A stretch of DNA of 64,000 nt from DAORIO01 sp964384645 (GTDB taxonomy: Bacteria > Patescibacteriota > Minisyncoccia > Phycocordibacterales > UBA9973), in contig CAYLKL010000002.1 in assembly GCA_964384645.1 (NCBI GenBank), positions 1-64,000 of the forward strand. The letters run 5' to 3'. Every line of letters begins with the position of its first letter. Position 1 is the first letter of the stretch. The notes under the pieces were generated by a model. It made no database searches. It had not been told where the DNA came from and worked only from the letters and a program-made list of their open reading frames with translations. Below, piece after piece: positions 41,720-50,152 of the stretch. The translations under genes were made by a program, and so were the position numbers.

Positions 41720-41968
41720 CTACTTGCAAACATCTTTTTTTGGCTTTTTTGCAGTTGTGTCCACATTGATCTGTTTTTCCAACAAATCAAAACTCATCAA
41801 TGGCTTGCAAGGCCGAGCTGTCAGACCCGTTTGATGTTGCTGGACAAATTCTTCTTTAAGAATAACTTTTGGAGCTTGTTTTCAACCAATCGATTTTTGA
41901 ACCCGGTCGTTCAATGGCAATGTCTTCGTTAAAGAAGCGCCTCCATGCTTGTTTTTTAAATCTCTCAT
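41720..41968 (-). pseudogene. Small gene interrupted by an in-frame TGA
   Basis: From ATG 41968 the frame reads MRDLKNKHGGASLTKTLPLN, then DRVQKSIG, a TGA at 41882-41884, and continues KQAPKVILKEEFVQQHQTGL to TAG at 41720 (82 codons). A promoter-like TTGCAT-17-TAAAAT lies upstream on the minus strand (about 42012-42040) and the obgE terminator downstream. Since TGA is a stop elsewhere here, a disabled gene or readthrough is possible. The product is not recognised. Confidence 0.4.
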
Positions 41969-42043
41969 TTAGATAAGATTTTACTGTTAGAACACTTATG
42001 TACTGATCGGTATTATTTTAGTAAAAATTAAAAAATAATGCAA

Positions 42044-42185
42044 ATAAAAAAACCTCGCGCATGGCGAGGTTCTTACCCTTACTTATATATTTTTATTTAT
42101 TTAAGTAATTTTTTGTGTAACGTGGCCGCATTATGGGCTACGACACGAAAGAGTATATTTGTGCATATTTTTTAGATAAGGTACT
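42044..42185 (-). ncRNA. Candidate small RNA (second unit)
   Basis: On the minus strand TTGACA (42215-42220), a 17-base spacer and CATAAT (42192-42197) predict a start near 42185. A terminator with stem AACCTCGC (42051-42071) and T-run ends it. The roughly 140-base transcript has only an 11-codon frame and a clear hairpin: GTGT...ACAC closing CGT-GCC/GGC-ACG at about 42109-42140. Confidence 0.55.
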
Positions 42186-42262
42186 AAAAGTATTATGTAC
42201 CGTAATTAATATAATGTCAAATACATTACACCGATATATGTTTTGTGAATTTAGTTTTTAAT

Positions 42263-42430
42263 AAAAAACCCCGCTGTCATTTGACACGGGGTTCTAAATA
42301 CGCCTTTTTCTTAAAAATAGACTTAATCCTGCTTAACAACCACTCATACATATAACAATGTTGAGAATCTGAGCTCCTTTAATCGACTCAGTTTATTGCC
42401 AGGGTATAAGAAAGGTTTCTTTAAGGTGTT
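42263..42430 (-). ncRNA. Candidate small RNA (first unit)
   Basis: On the minus strand TTGACA (42460-42465), a 17-base spacer and TATAAT (42437-42442) give a consensus promoter. A strong terminator (stem AACCCCG, 42267-42293) lies about 140-165 bases later. A CTGAG/CTCAG hairpin holds AAAGGAG in its loop. The only frame is 24 codons (MYEWLLSRIKSIFKKKAYLE...), whose end overlaps the terminator, so RNA function is preferred, though a small peptide is not excluded. Confidence 0.55.
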
Positions 42431-42492
42431 TCTAACATTATACACCAATCAAAAAATATTGTCAAGTTATCAAAAAAATTGCCTCCTATAAA

Positions 42493-42522
42493 TAAAAAAA
42501 CCCGCTGTCTTACGACAACGGG
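42493..42522 (-). terminator. Terminator of the secreted protein gene
   Basis: CCCG-TGTC / GACA-CGGG stem on the minus strand followed by seven T. Confidence 0.85.
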
Positions 42523-42546
42523 GCACACCTCAAATTAAACCAACTC

Positions 42547-43623
42547 TTACTTTGCGGTAGTTATTTGCCGGGTGACATTTTTACCATTTGAATCAATTAT
42601 CTGCATGATCAGCACTTGAGGAGCGATGTCATTTAGCCATTGTTGATCAAATTTTTCAGCATTTTTTTTATTTAGCACCACTTGTCCGGTTACGCTAAAA
42701 AATGTGAAAGTTTTTGGTCCATCATCAAGTAGGGCAACATCTTCTTCAAAACTCAATCTTCCTACTGGTGCAGGTTTTATGCCTACTCGAGAAATTCTTC
42801 CCGAACAATACATAATACCGTTTACAACCGGGAAAACTTCAACATCGTATTGCTTACTCCACTCAAGTCCACTTAATGGAATTTGAATACTTCCCACAGC
42901 TGTTTCTACAACAACTTGATTTGTATCTCCCACTTCAGTAAATATGGCTCTAAACTTTAATTCGTCAGAGACTGGATAATTTAACACGGCACCGGCAGGA
43001 ATTGTTGACGAAAGATCCAAATTCAATCTCGAAGGATTTCCATGGAACCAGTCAGCCAATTGGCCATTTCGGTAGCTTCTGACAAGTAACGTATTCGTAT
43101 ACATCACACATCCATTTGCTGTAATTTTGCACCACACTGTTAAAGTATCAGGTCGCGGAGGTCCTCCGGCTGCTGTAAATGTGTAAAGAAAATTATGCCC
43201 AGTAGAATATCCACCTTGGCCAGTGAACCATTCATACGTAGTTCCACAATTTGATGGAAAGTTTGTAATGAGTTCTACTGTTTCAAATTTACACACTTTA
43301 ACTGCAGTGAGCGGAATAATTACCGGATTTGGACTTACTGAATAGTACCGGCATTTATAGCGGGTTATTAAATTCGATGGATTGGTAATAAAACCAGTAA
43401 CCGAAACACCGTAAGACCCAGAAGCCGTAATACTTATCGTAGAAGTTGTTTCGCCCGTGCTCCAAAGAAAGGAAACCGGTGTGAAATAATTCGGATAATC
43501 AGCGGTCAAAGTTTGACCGTAACAAACGTTAGTTTGCTGAGGTAAAATGTTAATGTTGCAGGCGAATGCGAAATTTGTCGTAATCGCCAAAATGAAGGTA
43601 ATCGAAATCAGAAGTTTTTTCAT
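42547..43623 (-). CDS. Secreted Ig-like protein with Bacteroidota-style C-terminal domain
   Basis: 358 residues. A signal peptide MKKLLISITFILAITTNFAF, cleaved near AFA-C, may be a lipoprotein or ordinary signal. Then come SFLWSTGETTSTISITASGS and GTTYEWFTGQGGY, patterns seen in PKD/Ig-like repeats of gliding-motility and adhesion proteins, with four to six cysteines. The end (TFTFFSVTGQVVL ... LIMQIIDSNGKNVTRQI) resembles a type IX secretion sorting domain. CPR cells are not known to have that system, so transfer from a Bacteroidota host is a plausible origin. Function unknown. Confidence 0.65.
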   Translation of the reverse strand: MKKLLISITFILAITTNFAFACNINILPQQTNVCYGQTLTADYPNYFTPVSFLWSTGETTSTISITASGSYGVSVTGFITNPSNLITRYKCRYYSVSPNPVIIPLTAVKVCKFETVELITNFPSNCGTTYEWFTGQGGYSTGHNFLYTFTAAGGPPRPDTLTVWCKITANGCVMYTNTLLVRSYRNGQLADWFHGNPSRLNLDLSSTIPAGAVLNYPVSDELKFRAIFTEVGDTNQVVVETAVGSIQIPLSGLEWSKQYDVEVFPVVNGIMYCSGRISRVGIKPAPVGRLSFEEDVALLDDGPKTFTFFSVTGQVVLNKKNAEKFDQQWLNDIAPQVLIMQIIDSNGKNVTRQITTAK

Positions 43624-43709
43624 TTGCTTTATATTTTTGTTGGTTTAACTTATTAATGAACTTTGTCCTTGCTATTATACAGTATTTATGTATTTTGTCA
43701 ATACAATAA

Positions 43710-43845
43710 ACAAACCCCGCTTTTCGCGGGGTTTTATAAGGCGCTTTATGATTACGGCAAGCAAACCTTTAAATGGTAGGTGGTCGTGCAAGACGAAATT
43801 TACGGTTCTTCATAGGGCTATATGGGTTTAAAGGTGAACTTTCTT
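43710..43845 (-). ncRNA. Candidate structured RNA or leader upstream of the secreted protein gene
   Basis: The predicted start is near 43845 from a strong promoter. The RNA would fold with ACCTTTAAA (43830-43838) pairing TTTAAAGGT (43766-43774), inner hairpins CATA/TATG and TCGT/ACGA, and end at a terminator with stem AAACCCCGC (43712-43734). The gene at 43623 lies beyond that terminator, so this is either an independent small RNA or an attenuator/riboswitch-like leader. I do not recognise a known family. Confidence 0.5.
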
Positions 43846-43851
43846 ATTAAA

Positions 43852-43880
43852 AGTATAGCATATGATTATATACTTGTCAA
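43852..43880 (-). promoter_or_regulatory. Consensus promoter, minus strand
   Basis: TTGACA (43875-43880), 17-base spacer ending TGC, TATACT (43852-43857): an extended -10 promoter close to consensus. Confidence 0.8.
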
Positions 43881-43914
43881 GCGCTTATTTAATCTTCTAA
43901 AAAACCCTTTGTTT

Positions 43915-43923
43915 TGCTATACT
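43915..43923 (+). promoter_or_regulatory. Extended -10 box of gatB (leaderless)
   Basis: TGCTATACT ends 6 bases before the ATG at 43930. Confidence 0.65.
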
Positions 43924-43929
43924 TTTCAA

Positions 43930-45345
43930 ATGTCTAAAGAATACTTCCTAACTGTGGGACTTGAAGTCCACGCGGAACTAAACACCAAAACGAAGATGTT
44001 TTGTGGTTGTAAAAACGACCCCAACGAAACCAAACCGAACACAAATATTTGTCCTGTTTGCATGGCACACCCTGGAGCATTACCTGTTGCAAACAGGGAG
44101 GCAGTTCTTTCAGTTTACAAAATGGGCCTTGCAATCGATGCAAATGTCGCAGACTTTACAGAATTCGACAGAAAAAACTATTTCTATCCAGACATCCCAA
44201 AAGGTTACCAAATATCTCAATACAAATATCCAATTGTCTCAGGTGGAAAATTACACGGCGTAGATATTACTCGCGTACACTTAGAAGAAGATACCGCAAA
44301 CTCAAAACATGATCGTGGAGATTTTTCTCTTGTCGATTTCAATCGTGCTGGAGTTCCTTTAATGGAGCTTGTTACAGAACCTGTAATACATACCGCAAAA
44401 GAAGCAAGTGACTTTGCAAAAGAACTTCAACTTCTTTTGGTTTATCTTGGTATTGCCGAAGCAAATATGGAAAAAGGTGAAATGAGAGTTGAGGCAAACA
44501 TTTCTGTATCAGATGATACAGATAAGTTTGGAACAAAAGTTGAAATCAAAAACCTAAACTCATTCAAGAGCGTTGAGAAAGCAATTGAGTTCGAGCAAAA
44601 ACGAATGATCGAACTTCTAGAGGCAGGAAGAGGAGATGAAATAACACAAGAAACACGAGGTTGGGATGAAGTAAAACAATCTACATTTTCACAGCGCAAA
44701 AAAGAAGGCTTGGCTGATTACAGATATTTCCCAGATCCAGATCTTCCAAAAATGAAACTAAGTGAGGTTTTTGATAAAGATAAAATAAAAGCAGAACTTC
44801 CAGAACTCCCATGGGAAAGACGAGCAAGACTTAAAGCGTTCGGTATTAAAGATGAAGATACCGAAATGTATGTTTCAAATTTTGTGCTTGGTAAATTCTT
44901 CGAAGATACAATTTCTGATTTTAATGAAGAAAAAACGCTAATTTCTCTTGCTTCAAACTACATAACATCAGATTTGGCTGGGATTTTGAAAAATAATCCT
45001 GAACTGTCGCTTCCAGATCACAGATCTTTTGCCAAAATAATCGAAATGGCAAACAAGGGAGAACTTACTTCTCGAGGCGCAAAAGATTTACTTTTGATAA
45101 TCACAAAAGAAGGCGGAGACCCAGAAAGTATCGCAAAAGAGCGTGGAATGCTTGCACTAAACGACGAAGGAGCTATAAAAGAAATCGCTTTGAAAGTAAT
45201 CTCTGAAAATGCTGATGTAATTGAGCAAATAAAATCAGGTAAAGAAACAGCAATAATGTCGCTAGTAGGGAAAGTTATGAAAGCTTCAGGTGGTTCAGCA
45301 AATCCGGCTTTGGTTCAAAAAATACTAAAGGAGAATATTGAATAA
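43930..45345 (+). CDS. gatB: Asp-tRNA(Asn)/Glu-tRNA(Gln) amidotransferase subunit B
   Basis: 471 residues from ATG 43930. The frame extends 36 codons upstream, but the start is fixed by the family N-terminus SKEYFLTVGLEVHAELNTKT and by the -10 box. Motifs: CPVCMAHPGALPVAN, FDRKNYFYPDIPKGYQISQ, ADYRYFPDPDLP and a C-terminal YqeY-like domain. With GatA and GatC (not in this window) it converts mischarged Glu-tRNA(Gln). Confidence 0.95.
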   Translation: MSKEYFLTVGLEVHAELNTKTKMFCGCKNDPNETKPNTNICPVCMAHPGALPVANREAVLSVYKMGLAIDANVADFTEFDRKNYFYPDIPKGYQISQYKYPIVSGGKLHGVDITRVHLEEDTANSKHDRGDFSLVDFNRAGVPLMELVTEPVIHTAKEASDFAKELQLLLVYLGIAEANMEKGEMRVEANISVSDDTDKFGTKVEIKNLNSFKSVEKAIEFEQKRMIELLEAGRGDEITQETRGWDEVKQSTFSQRKKEGLADYRYFPDPDLPKMKLSEVFDKDKIKAELPELPWERRARLKAFGIKDEDTEMYVSNFVLGKFFEDTISDFNEEKTLISLASNYITSDLAGILKNNPELSLPDHRSFAKIIEMANKGELTSRGAKDLLLIITKEGGDPESIAKERGMLALNDEGAIKEIALKVISENADVIEQIKSGKETAIMSLVGKVMKASGGSANPALVQKILKENIE

Positions 45346-45382
45346 ACCCCTAAACTAAGGTAACCTATTAAAAAAACAAAAT

Positions 45383-45796
45383 ATGATAGGTGGACTTATT
45401 AATGACGACTATTACTTTTGCTTTGGCGATGAAGACATCGAAACGCTTAAGCAAAACAGTAGAATTTTGGGGTATTTTTATCAGCCTGCGTATACCAAAT
45501 ATGGCAAGGCGGAAATACTAAAAATCGAAATAAAAATACACAACCATCAAACAGAAGAAATACCTTCAGCTAAATTAACCTTTAACGCAAAAAATAAAGT
45601 TAAAGCTTTAAATTTACTCAAGGATGAATTCTCAAAACTATTACTAAAACCAACAGATTCCATTCTGAAATATGGAGGCTATGGTGTTAGATTTGGAGAT
45701 TCAGGTGTGTACATATTTCAGCCAAAATCTGAAAGATTTCAATCGACTAAAACATCAATTGAAAATCTTTTTATACAACTAAAAAGCGGGCACTAA
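45383..45796 (+). CDS. Protein of unknown function
   Basis: 137 residues, soluble, alpha/beta (DDYYFCFGDEDIETLKQNSR; GYGVRFGDSGVYIF). Not recognised. 37 bases after gatB and ended by a terminator; may be transcribed with gatB. Confidence 0.62.
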   Translation: MIGGLINDDYYFCFGDEDIETLKQNSRILGYFYQPAYTKYGKAEILKIEIKIHNHQTEEIPSAKLTFNAKNKVKALNLLKDEFSKLLLKPTDSILKYGGYGVRFGDSGVYIFQPKSERFQSTKTSIENLFIQLKSGH

Positions 45797-45810
45797 TGCC
45801 CGCTTTTTTT
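45782..45810 (+). terminator. Terminator after the gene at 45383 (bidirectional)
   Basis: AAAAGCGGGCA / TGCCCGCTTTT stem, loop CTAA, T-run. Confidence 0.92.
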
Positions 45811-45857
45811 ATTTTAAAAATTCAAAAGTTTTTTGATTTGCTCTTTGTCTATCGAAG

Positions 45858-47438
45858 TTAAAAATGTAGCAAGTCTTGGGCCAATTTCCCGGTCAACAAG
45901 TAGCATGTAAATATTTTTGAAAAATTCTCTTTGAAGCGGAGCGTTTTGTTNNNNNNNNNNAGATTTTTTGGTATGTCGTACAGTCGTGTTTCCAAATCTT
46001 TTGAATCAAAATTTTCATCAAGAACATTTACGAGAGTTTTTATGTGTTCTTTCTGGGATTCGCTCAAAGTATTCCAAAATTCAGAGTTTGGACTTGTGCG
46101 AAGGATTATTGCTTCTTCGAGATTGTATTTCAAAAGCCAGTTTTTAGCTTTTACAAGTCGCTCCTCGATAGAACCAAAATCATATTCAAATCCAGATTCT
46201 TTTAATTTTTCTTGAACCTTATTTGCATCCCAATTTAAGATTTGCCCGAATGCGACAGCTTGCCTAAAAGGAATTGGATTTTTGAAAGTCTCTTTTACAA
46301 GAGCGAGTTTTAGAGCGTGAGATTTTTCACCCTCGAGTGTGCCGGCTGAAAACGAAGCGCATTCTCGATCAAATTCATCATATTGTCTGTAAATCTCAGA
46401 ATCAAAAGCTAGCTGAAATGCAGCATCAGGCATTGCGCGAGTATATAACCAAAGCAAAAGATTTGGCTCATATATATCAAGCAAATCAGCAGGTGAGACA
46501 GCATTTCCTTTTGATCCGGACATCTTGGCGCCGCCTCCTCTAATACCGACGAATTCATAGCCTACAAACAATGGCGCGGTCTTGTAAAATAGATTTTTCA
46601 TAAAATCACATCCAACATCATAACTTGATCCAGGGTTTGCATGATCTTTTCCACCTGGTTCAAAAACAACACCTTCAAATATCCAGCGCGATGGCCAGTC
46701 TATTTTCCACGCAAGCTTTGCGAGATGGTCATTTTCAAAATCAATCTCGTCTTCTTGTTTTGTGTCGTGGCAATAATATTTTATTTTTGTTCCACCATCA
46801 TAAGAAATGATCTTTGTGTTATCGCGTCCTGAAAATCTTGAATAGACTGTAATGGGGAAGTAGTTGGCAATAAAATCTGCTTCTGTAATATTTTTCTCAT
46901 TTTTCGCAATTTCCGTCATATGAGAGAAAAGTATCTGTCCGATTCTTTCGCGATTGTCGAGCGCAAATTTTATTTCTTTTGTATAAGCACCTTTGCCATA
47001 CATCTTTGACTGACGTATAAATTCCAAAGGCAAACCAAGTTCTCCGATTGCGGTTTCAAACTGTACTTCAAAATTTCGAGCATAAGATTCTTCTTTTTCT
47101 TCTGGGTCCGGAATATTTGCGAGTGGTTTTCCAACGTGTTCGACAAAAGATTCAGGAACATTCGCAGGGACTTTTCTTAAACGATCAAAATCATCCCATG
47201 AAAAAACAAAACGAGTTTTCTTACCCTCAAGCGCCAAAGTTTTCATAACAGCATACGAAGTCATAACATCTCGGAAGTTTCCAAAGTGAACTATTCCTGA
47301 AGGCGAAATTCCAGCTGCTACAGTATAAGTGTCCAGATTCGGAAATTTTTCAAGCACGATACCGGCCACAACTTGTGACCAGTGCATACCTTCTTTTCTG
47401 TATTCCTTTGGGCCAATTCGATTGTTTGTGTGTTCCAT
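45858..47438 (-). CDS. lysS: Lysyl-tRNA synthetase, class I
   Basis: 526 codons including an assembly gap. It is the archaeal-type (class I) LysRS: HIGH-like motif GISPSGIVHFGNFRD (about residues 43-57) and KMSKS-like MSGSKGNAVS, with the Rossmann core and helical C-terminus. It charges tRNA-Lys. Ten N at 45951-45960 lie near the C-terminus, so four residues are unknown. Because the frame is kept across the gap its length may be approximate. Single gene on the minus strand. Confidence 0.94.
   Translation of the reverse strand: MEHTNNRIGPKEYRKEGMHWSQVVAGIVLEKFPNLDTYTVAAGISPSGIVHFGNFRDVMTSYAVMKTLALEGKKTRFVFSWDDFDRLRKVPANVPESFVEHVGKPLANIPDPEEKEESYARNFEVQFETAIGELGLPLEFIRQSKMYGKGAYTKEIKFALDNRERIGQILFSHMTEIAKNEKNITEADFIANYFPITVYSRFSGRDNTKIISYDGGTKIKYYCHDTKQEDEIDFENDHLAKLAWKIDWPSRWIFEGVVFEPGGKDHANPGSSYDVGCDFMKNLFYKTAPLFVGYEFVGIRGGGAKMSGSKGNAVSPADLLDIYEPNLLLWLYTRAMPDAAFQLAFDSEIYRQYDEFDRECASFSAGTLEGEKSHALKLALVKETFKNPIPFRQAVAFGQILNWDANKVQEKLKESGFEYDFGSIEERLVKAKNWLLKYNLEEAIILRTSPNSEFWNTLSESQKEHIKTLVNVLDENFDSKDLETRLYDIPKNXXXXNKTLRFKENFSKIFTCYLLTGKLAQDLLHF
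45951..45960. other. Assembly gap (10 N)
   Basis: Ten undetermined bases inside lysS; the real gap size is unknown. Confidence 0.99.
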
Positions 47439-47483
47439 ATAAGTAACTTCAATATTAAGCTAAAATCACTAAATTTACAAAGA

Positions 47484-47512
47484 AAAAAGCCCGCTATAAA
47501 AGCGGGCTTTGA
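47484..47512 (-). terminator. Terminator of the gene at 47536
   Basis: AAAGCCCGCT / AGCGGGCTTT stem; on the minus strand it is followed by TTTTTTC. Confidence 0.85.
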
Positions 47513-47535
47513 AAAAGAGCAGAGTGGTAAATTCT

Positions 47536-47790
47536 TTATGCCGGAAAGTAGGCCATTGCCGCAAAAAAAACAACCATTGTTAAAATAAAAATTTTAAATG
47601 AAAATATTTTGACATTTTTGTGCTCAGCAATAAGAGCCAAACCAGCGCTTACAGCCAATAAAGGAAATGTACACCAAAATCCTGCGCCGTTTTCTATCCT
47701 GCCAGAGCGCCACAACGCTCCTCCAATAATGGCAAATGTTGCTGCAACAATAATTATCACAATCTGTAATTTTTTGTTTTGGTAATTCAT
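47536..47790 (-). CDS. Small membrane protein (two to three helices)
   Basis: 84 residues, hydrophobic segments at about 7-24, 34-52 and 62-82. Not recognised. It is divergent from gap; an inverted repeat ATTGAC/GTCAAT (47833-47849) lies between and supplies a -35-like TTGAC in each direction. Confidence 0.6.
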   Translation of the reverse strand: MNYQNKKLQIVIIIVAATFAIIGGALWRSGRIENGAGFWCTFPLLAVSAGLALIAEHKNVKIFSFKIFILTMVVFFAAMAYFPA

Positions 47791-47880
47791 CTCGTTTAAG
47801 TTTTTAATTGATTCCTAGTAATTATAGCATATATTGACCTTTTGTCAATGATATGTTGATATTTACTAATAGAATTCGTG

Positions 47881-47886
47881 TATAAT
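47881..47886 (+). promoter_or_regulatory. -10 box of gap (leaderless)
   Basis: TATAAT, 6 bases before ATG 47893. Confidence 0.65.
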
Positions 47887-47892
47887 TTATCT

Positions 47893-48915
47893 ATGTCAAA
47901 AAAGATTAAAGTAGCAATTAATGGATTCGGTCGAATTGGACGTGCAACTTTCAAGATAGCTTATGAGCGAGATGAGCTTGAAATTGTAGCTGTAAACGAC
48001 CTTGGATCTATCGATAGCTTAACTTATTTACTAAAATACGATTCAGTATATGGAATGTGGCCTCATGACATAAAAAATGACGGTCAAAATATTATTGTCG
48101 ATGGTAAAAAAATAAAATTTATTTCTTCTAAGGATCCAAGCGGTCTTCCTTGGAAAGATTTAGACATTGATGTTGTTGTAGAGTCCACAGGATTATTTAC
48201 ATCATATGAAAAATCAAAATTCCACTTAGATCAAGGTGCGAAAAAAGTTGTTATCTCTGCGCCTTCAAAAGGTGACGGTTCTGTAAAAGGCGAAACAATT
48301 CTACTCGGAGTAAATGAAGAAAAATTTGGCACATGCGACATCACATCAAACGCTTCTTGTACGACTAATGCTTCAAGTCCTGTTATTGCAATACTCCACG
48401 AAGCTCTAGGGATCGAAAAAGCTATTTTAAATACAGTTCATGGATACACTGCGACTCAAGCCCTTGTCGATGGCCCAAGTAAAAAAGATTTACGAGAAGG
48501 AAGAGCGGCAGCGCAAAACATTATTCCAAGTTCAACTGGTGCGGCTATTGCGGTCACTCAAGCTTTCCCAGTTCTAACAGATTTATTTGATGGAATTTCT
48601 ATTCGGGTTCCAGTTCCAGCAGGTTCAATTGCGGACATTACTTTTATTTCAAAGAAAAATACAACAGTTGAAGAAGTAAATGAACTTCTCACAAAAGCAT
48701 CAAAGGATAAACACTGGGCAAATATTTTTTCTGTTACAAGTGAGCCAATAGTTTCAACCGACATATTGGGGAGCAAATACGCTTCTATTGCAGACCTTGC
48801 GCTAACACGAGTTGTTGGAGGGAATTTGGTAAAAGTTCTTGCGTGGTACGACAACGAAATGGGGTACACTCATATGCTTGTCGAACATGTAATCAAGACA
48901 GGGAAGACGGTTTAA
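47893..48915 (+). CDS. gap: Glyceraldehyde-3-phosphate dehydrogenase
   Basis: 340 residues from ATG 47893; the GTG five codons upstream overlaps the -10 box and is rejected. NAD-binding AINGFGRIGRATFKIAYE, catalytic cysteine in SNASCTTNA, and the C-terminal WYDNEMGYTHMLVEHV are all present. It oxidises glyceraldehyde 3-phosphate in glycolysis. A short TTAGTA-type repeat starts at its stop codon. Confidence 0.97.
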   Translation: MSKKIKVAINGFGRIGRATFKIAYERDELEIVAVNDLGSIDSLTYLLKYDSVYGMWPHDIKNDGQNIIVDGKKIKFISSKDPSGLPWKDLDIDVVVESTGLFTSYEKSKFHLDQGAKKVVISAPSKGDGSVKGETILLGVNEEKFGTCDITSNASCTTNASSPVIAILHEALGIEKAILNTVHGYTATQALVDGPSKKDLREGRAAAQNIIPSSTGAAIAVTQAFPVLTDLFDGISIRVPVPAGSIADITFISKKNTTVEEVNELLTKASKDKHWANIFSVTSEPIVSTDILGSKYASIADLALTRVVGGNLVKVLAWYDNEMGYTHMLVEHVIKTGKTV

Positions 48916-48952
48916 GGACAGTAGCTTAGTATCTTAGTAATTGGTATATTAG
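48914..48952 (+). repeat. TTAGTA-type dispersed repeat, copy C
   Basis: Starts in the gap stop codon (TAAGGAC...). It shares a 22-base exact stretch (48926-48947) with the copy at 60481-60502 and is related to the inverted repeats at 37986 and 38438. Confidence 0.6.
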
Positions 48953-48983
48953 AAAATATTAATAGGTTAATTAAAATAATTTT

Positions 48984-49184
48984 ATGTCATTAGAAGAAGT
49001 AAAAAATGATAATGGGGAAATAGTTGGAGCGGTAGAACATATGGACGATCAAGGAATGCTCCAAGAAGAATACGGGCGACTTTCACTTGAAGTTATGACT
49101 GCAGAAGGCGAAGAAAAGGAAAAGATAGAAGCAAGATTAAAAGAGCTAGAAGCTAAACTAAGCCCACTAGAAGAAGCTGCTTAA
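48984..49184 (+). CDS. Small acidic coiled-coil protein
   Basis: 66 residues, MSLEEVKNDNGEIVGAVEHM then a helical Glu/Lys-rich part (EEKEKIEARLKELEAKLSPL). Not recognised. 3 bases before rpiB, so it belongs to that operon. Confidence 0.6.
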   Translation: MSLEEVKNDNGEIVGAVEHMDDQGMLQEEYGRLSLEVMTAEGEEKEKIEARLKELEAKLSPLEEAA

Positions 49185-49187
49185 AAA

Positions 49188-49622
49188 ATGCGTATCTACA
49201 TCGGCACAGATCATGCAGGATTTGACCTGAAAGAGACAATTAAATCTCATTTGTTTTCAAAAGGGCACACAGTAGAAGACTTGGGTGCATTTGAAAAAGT
49301 TGAAACGGATGATTATCCGGATTTTGTTGTTCCTGTTGCCGAAAAAGTTTCAAGAGATCCTGAAAGTTTCGGAATTGTTTTAGGAGGCTCAGGACAAGGC
49401 GAAGCAATGGCAGTAAATCGTGTACGAGATATCAGAGCAACTGTTTTTTACGGTGGACCAATTGATATCGTTGAAATTTCCCGCAAGCACAACAATGCAA
49501 ATGTCTTATCTATCGGCGCGCGATTTGTAAATGAAGTCGAAGCGATAAAAGCAGTAGATACATTTATTGAAACCCCGTTTTCGGCAGATGAAAGACACAT
49601 AAGACGAATAAGTAAATTTTAG
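49188..49622 (+). CDS. rpiB: Ribose-5-phosphate isomerase B (RpiB/LacAB family)
   Basis: 144 residues. MRIYIGTDHAGFDLKETIKS, VEDLGAFEKVETDDYPDFV, GSGQGEAMAVNRVRDIRA and HNNANVLSIGARFV match the family; the glycine loop reads GGSGQGEAMAVN, where GGTGIGMSIAAN-like loops with a cysteine are usual, so the catalytic cysteine position is replaced. The likely role is ribose 5-phosphate/ribulose 5-phosphate exchange next to the rpe and transketolase genes. Confidence 0.85.
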   Translation: MRIYIGTDHAGFDLKETIKSHLFSKGHTVEDLGAFEKVETDDYPDFVVPVAEKVSRDPESFGIVLGGSGQGEAMAVNRVRDIRATVFYGGPIDIVEISRKHNNANVLSIGARFVNEVEAIKAVDTFIETPFSADERHIRRISKF

Positions 49623-49633
49623 AAATACTCATA

Positions 49634-49662
49634 AAAAGCCCTTACAAAATAAGGGCTTTTTA
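49634..49662 (+). terminator. Terminator after rpiB
   Basis: AAAAGCCCTTA / TAAGGGCTTTT stem. Confidence 0.9.
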
Positions 49663-49784
49663 TATTGACTTTTTATAAATAATGTGCTATTATTAAGTAG
49701 TAAGTAGATCTTTCAAAATGTTTTGATTGGTGACCATAAATTCTGCTTGGAGTTTGTGGTAACCAATTAAATAAAACTAAAAAC

Positions 49785-50066
49785 ATGAAACCAAATAAAT
49801 TTATTCAGTTCTGTCTGCAGTTACGTAATCTCGCAAGTCTAAGAAATAACAGAAATCGCAAGGTATGTTTATGTTGTGGTTTTGAAAATAATTCAGTTGT
49901 TAGTAAGCAGATTTGTTTGCTGTTGAATGAATACTTAGGCGGAAACAGAAATAATTTTCCCGACAGTGACGATCTCAACATAATTTTGACTAAAGCCGAG
50001 GAAGTTTTTCCGGATCTCGAAAAATCAGAAAGAGAAGAAATGGTTCTCAATTTGATTTTCGACTAG
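49785..50066 (+). CDS. Small protein of unknown function
   Basis: 93 residues, helical, with a single KVCLCCGFENN cysteine cluster and an acidic C-terminal half (AEEVFPDLEKSEREEMVLNL). Not recognised. Isolated between terminators. Confidence 0.55.
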   Translation: MKPNKFIQFCLQLRNLASLRNNRNRKVCLCCGFENNSVVSKQICLLLNEYLGGNRNNFPDSDDLNIILTKAEEVFPDLEKSEREEMVLNLIFD

Positions 50067-50090
50067 ATAGTTGAAAAGCATTAAATTATC

Positions 50091-50115
50091 AAAGACCATC
50101 GGAAGGTGGTCTTTT
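50091..50115 (+). terminator. Terminator after the gene at 49785
   Basis: AAAGACCA / TGGTCTTT stem and T-run. Confidence 0.8.
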
Positions 50116-50152
50116 TATTTTGTAATATATATACTTAAATGATTAGACTTGA

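Noticed and set aside
41882..41884. Recoded UGA (genetic code 4 or 25) for the whole genome
   Set aside because: All conserved proteins read normally with UGG as Trp and without internal UGA, and dinB ends at a TGA; a single interrupted small gene is no evidence of recoding.
43822..43929. Longer gatB start
   Set aside because: The extra residues overlap the gatB -10 box and the minus-strand promoter, and the family N-terminus begins at 43930.
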